From Acidobacteriota bacterium (GTDB lineage Bacteria > Acidobacteriota > Terriglobia > Acidiferrales > UBA7541), in NCBI GenBank assembly GCA_003225295.1, contig QHYZ01000112.1, positions 1 to 64,000 of the forward strand: DNA of 64,000 nt. Reading direction: 5' to 3'. Below, one piece after another: positions 63,194 to 64,000 of the stretch. The position numbers and the translations under genes were made by a program. Position 1 is the first letter of the stretch, and every line of letters starts with the position of its first letter. Under the pieces are notes generated by a model, which was given only the letters and a program-made list of their open reading frames with translations, had not been told where the DNA came from and searched no databases.

Positions 63194-64000
63194 TTACGCC
63201 GCCGACTGCCGGCGCAGCAGTAGTGCCAGACAAATCAGGATAGTTGCGCAGATCAGCGGCACGAGCAATCCCACGCGCAGGCTGCCGGAGTACTGGGAGA
63301 CCGCTCCGATCAACCCAGGACCGGCAGATCCTCCGAGAGAAGCAAGAGCGAAGAGCATGCCTCCGATTTTTTTCGCGCCTGCCCCATACCATCGCGAGAG
63401 CCAGGCAATAAAAATGGGGTAAACACTCGCGCACCCCAGGCCGGCCAGAAAGACTGCCACGGTGGCAACGGGAAGCGATCTGGATACGATCAGCAATGCC
63501 GTTGCCGCCGCCGCCAGACTCAGAGCGCCCAGCACTATTTTTCTCTCGGGCAGGCGCCGTAGTACGAGCGGTGCGGCGGCGCGGCCGGATGTCAGACCGG
63601 CGTAGAAGAACATAGGCGCAAGCGTGGTCATGCCAGTAATGCCGCTCGCGAGCCGCTTGGCGTACTCTGCGGACCAGATACCGATACCGTTTTCCATCGC
63701 AACATAAATGAAAAACATGACCGCCAGGGCAAACGTGACTCCCAGTCCGATTGCGGATGATGGGGTACTGGCGGCATGCGCATCTTTTTCATGTTTCTGC
63801 ACGCCGAAAGAGACGAACAACAGGCCCAGAACGAGAATTCCACCAAAGGTGGCGGCACCCGTCAGCAGGATACCCAGCCCATTGCGTTTCAACGCCAGAG
63901 CGATTAATGGGGAACAGGCCATCGCTCCTGCTCCCCAGGCGAAATTGAGGTAGTTCAAGAGCGAAGCACTCTTGGCTGCGCCTAATTCCGCAACGAACAA
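63194..64000 (-). CDS. MFS transporter, C-terminal part (cut by window edge)
   Basis: 268 residues, open at the right edge. Nine or so membrane helices; ends L-A-L-L-L-R-R-Q-S-A-A. Layout resembles the FucP/sugar-MFS group (N-Y-L-N-F-A-W-G-A-G-A, then Y-P-I-F-I-A-W-L-S-R-W). The substrate may link to the sensor kinase downstream, since they are likely co-transcribed. Confidence 0.8.
   Translation of the reverse strand: MFVAELGAAKSASLLNYLNFAWGAGAMACSPLIALALKRNGLGILLTGAATFGGILVLGLLFVSFGVQKHEKDAHAASTPSSAIGLGVTFALAVMFFIYVAMENGIGIWSAEYAKRLASGITGMTTLAPMFFYAGLTSGRAAAPLVLRRLPERKIVLGALSLAAAATALLIVSRSLPVATVAVFLAGLGCASVYPIFIAWLSRWYGAGAKKIGGMLFALASLGGSAGPGLIGAVSQYSGSLRVGLLVPLICATILICLALLLRRQSAA

Overview
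The window looks like a piece of an Acidobacteriota chromosome (soil-type, GC-rich). The pointers are an Oar-like TonB receptor with a carboxypeptidase-like N-terminal domain, two VWA proteins of the acidobacterial type, three CRTAC1/ASPIC-UnbV FG-GAP proteins, a DUF5666-like protein, a c-type cytochrome joined to a copper-monooxygenase-like domain, and a type IV pilin. There is no rRNA and no CRISPR array. One tRNA is present, tRNA-Glu(CUC).

Layout. 1-436: cut N-terminus of an integrase-type transposase. 573-13724, mostly minus strand: cell-shape and RNA block (FecR-like protein, mreB, mreC, mreD, mrdA, rodA, rng). It is interrupted on the plus strand by a shikimate-kinase-like gene and thrC. 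13874-24314: haem/copper enzyme, PpiD-like foldase, then a DUF5666-TonB receptor-VWA operon. 24315-45404: metabolic and hypothetical genes (desaturase, M1 peptidase, aminotransferase, transporters, Lon-like protease, VWA protein, queF), with a small-peptide/membrane-protein/XRE cassette at 30457-33324. 45838-46390: tRNA-Glu with a frameshifted excisionase-like gene on one side and a decayed tyrosine recombinase on the other. 46524-48979: a probable metal-handling cassette. 49003-50590: type IV pilin plus pilin and PilR remnants. 50684-64000: three CRTAC1 proteins, glutamine synthetase, a five-haem/TPR protein, a NarX/NarL-type two-component system and an MFS transporter.

Main discovery. Two genes carry in-frame TGA exactly where redox or metal-binding cysteines belong. 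One (47921-48445) is an exported heavy-metal-associated (HMA/MerP-like) protein whose GMTCxxC motif reads GMT-TGA-N-F-TGA, that is UxxU. It is followed by two adjacent hairpins, and the second fits the bacterial SECIS rule. The other (55846-56412) is an AhpD-like protein whose CxxC reads C-H-Y-TGA, with a seven-base-pair hairpin whose loop starts 17 nt after the TGA. TGA is an ordinary stop in many other genes here, so selenocysteine insertion is the simplest reading. Each gene would be split or truncated by a standard gene caller.

How the genes work together. The Sec-HMA protein sits in a run of secreted Cys/His-rich protein, outer-membrane beta-barrel-like protein, HMA protein and TlpA-type thioredoxin lipoprotein; the last starts directly after the HMA stop. 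This suggests envelope soft-metal binding with a dedicated reductant. The AhpD-like selenoprotein lies in an operon between the five-haem cytochrome and a CRTAC1 protein. A second operon reads MFS transporter, histidine kinase, response regulator and Tat-type CRTAC1 protein, and ends at a strong hairpin. All function calls rest on sequence reading alone.
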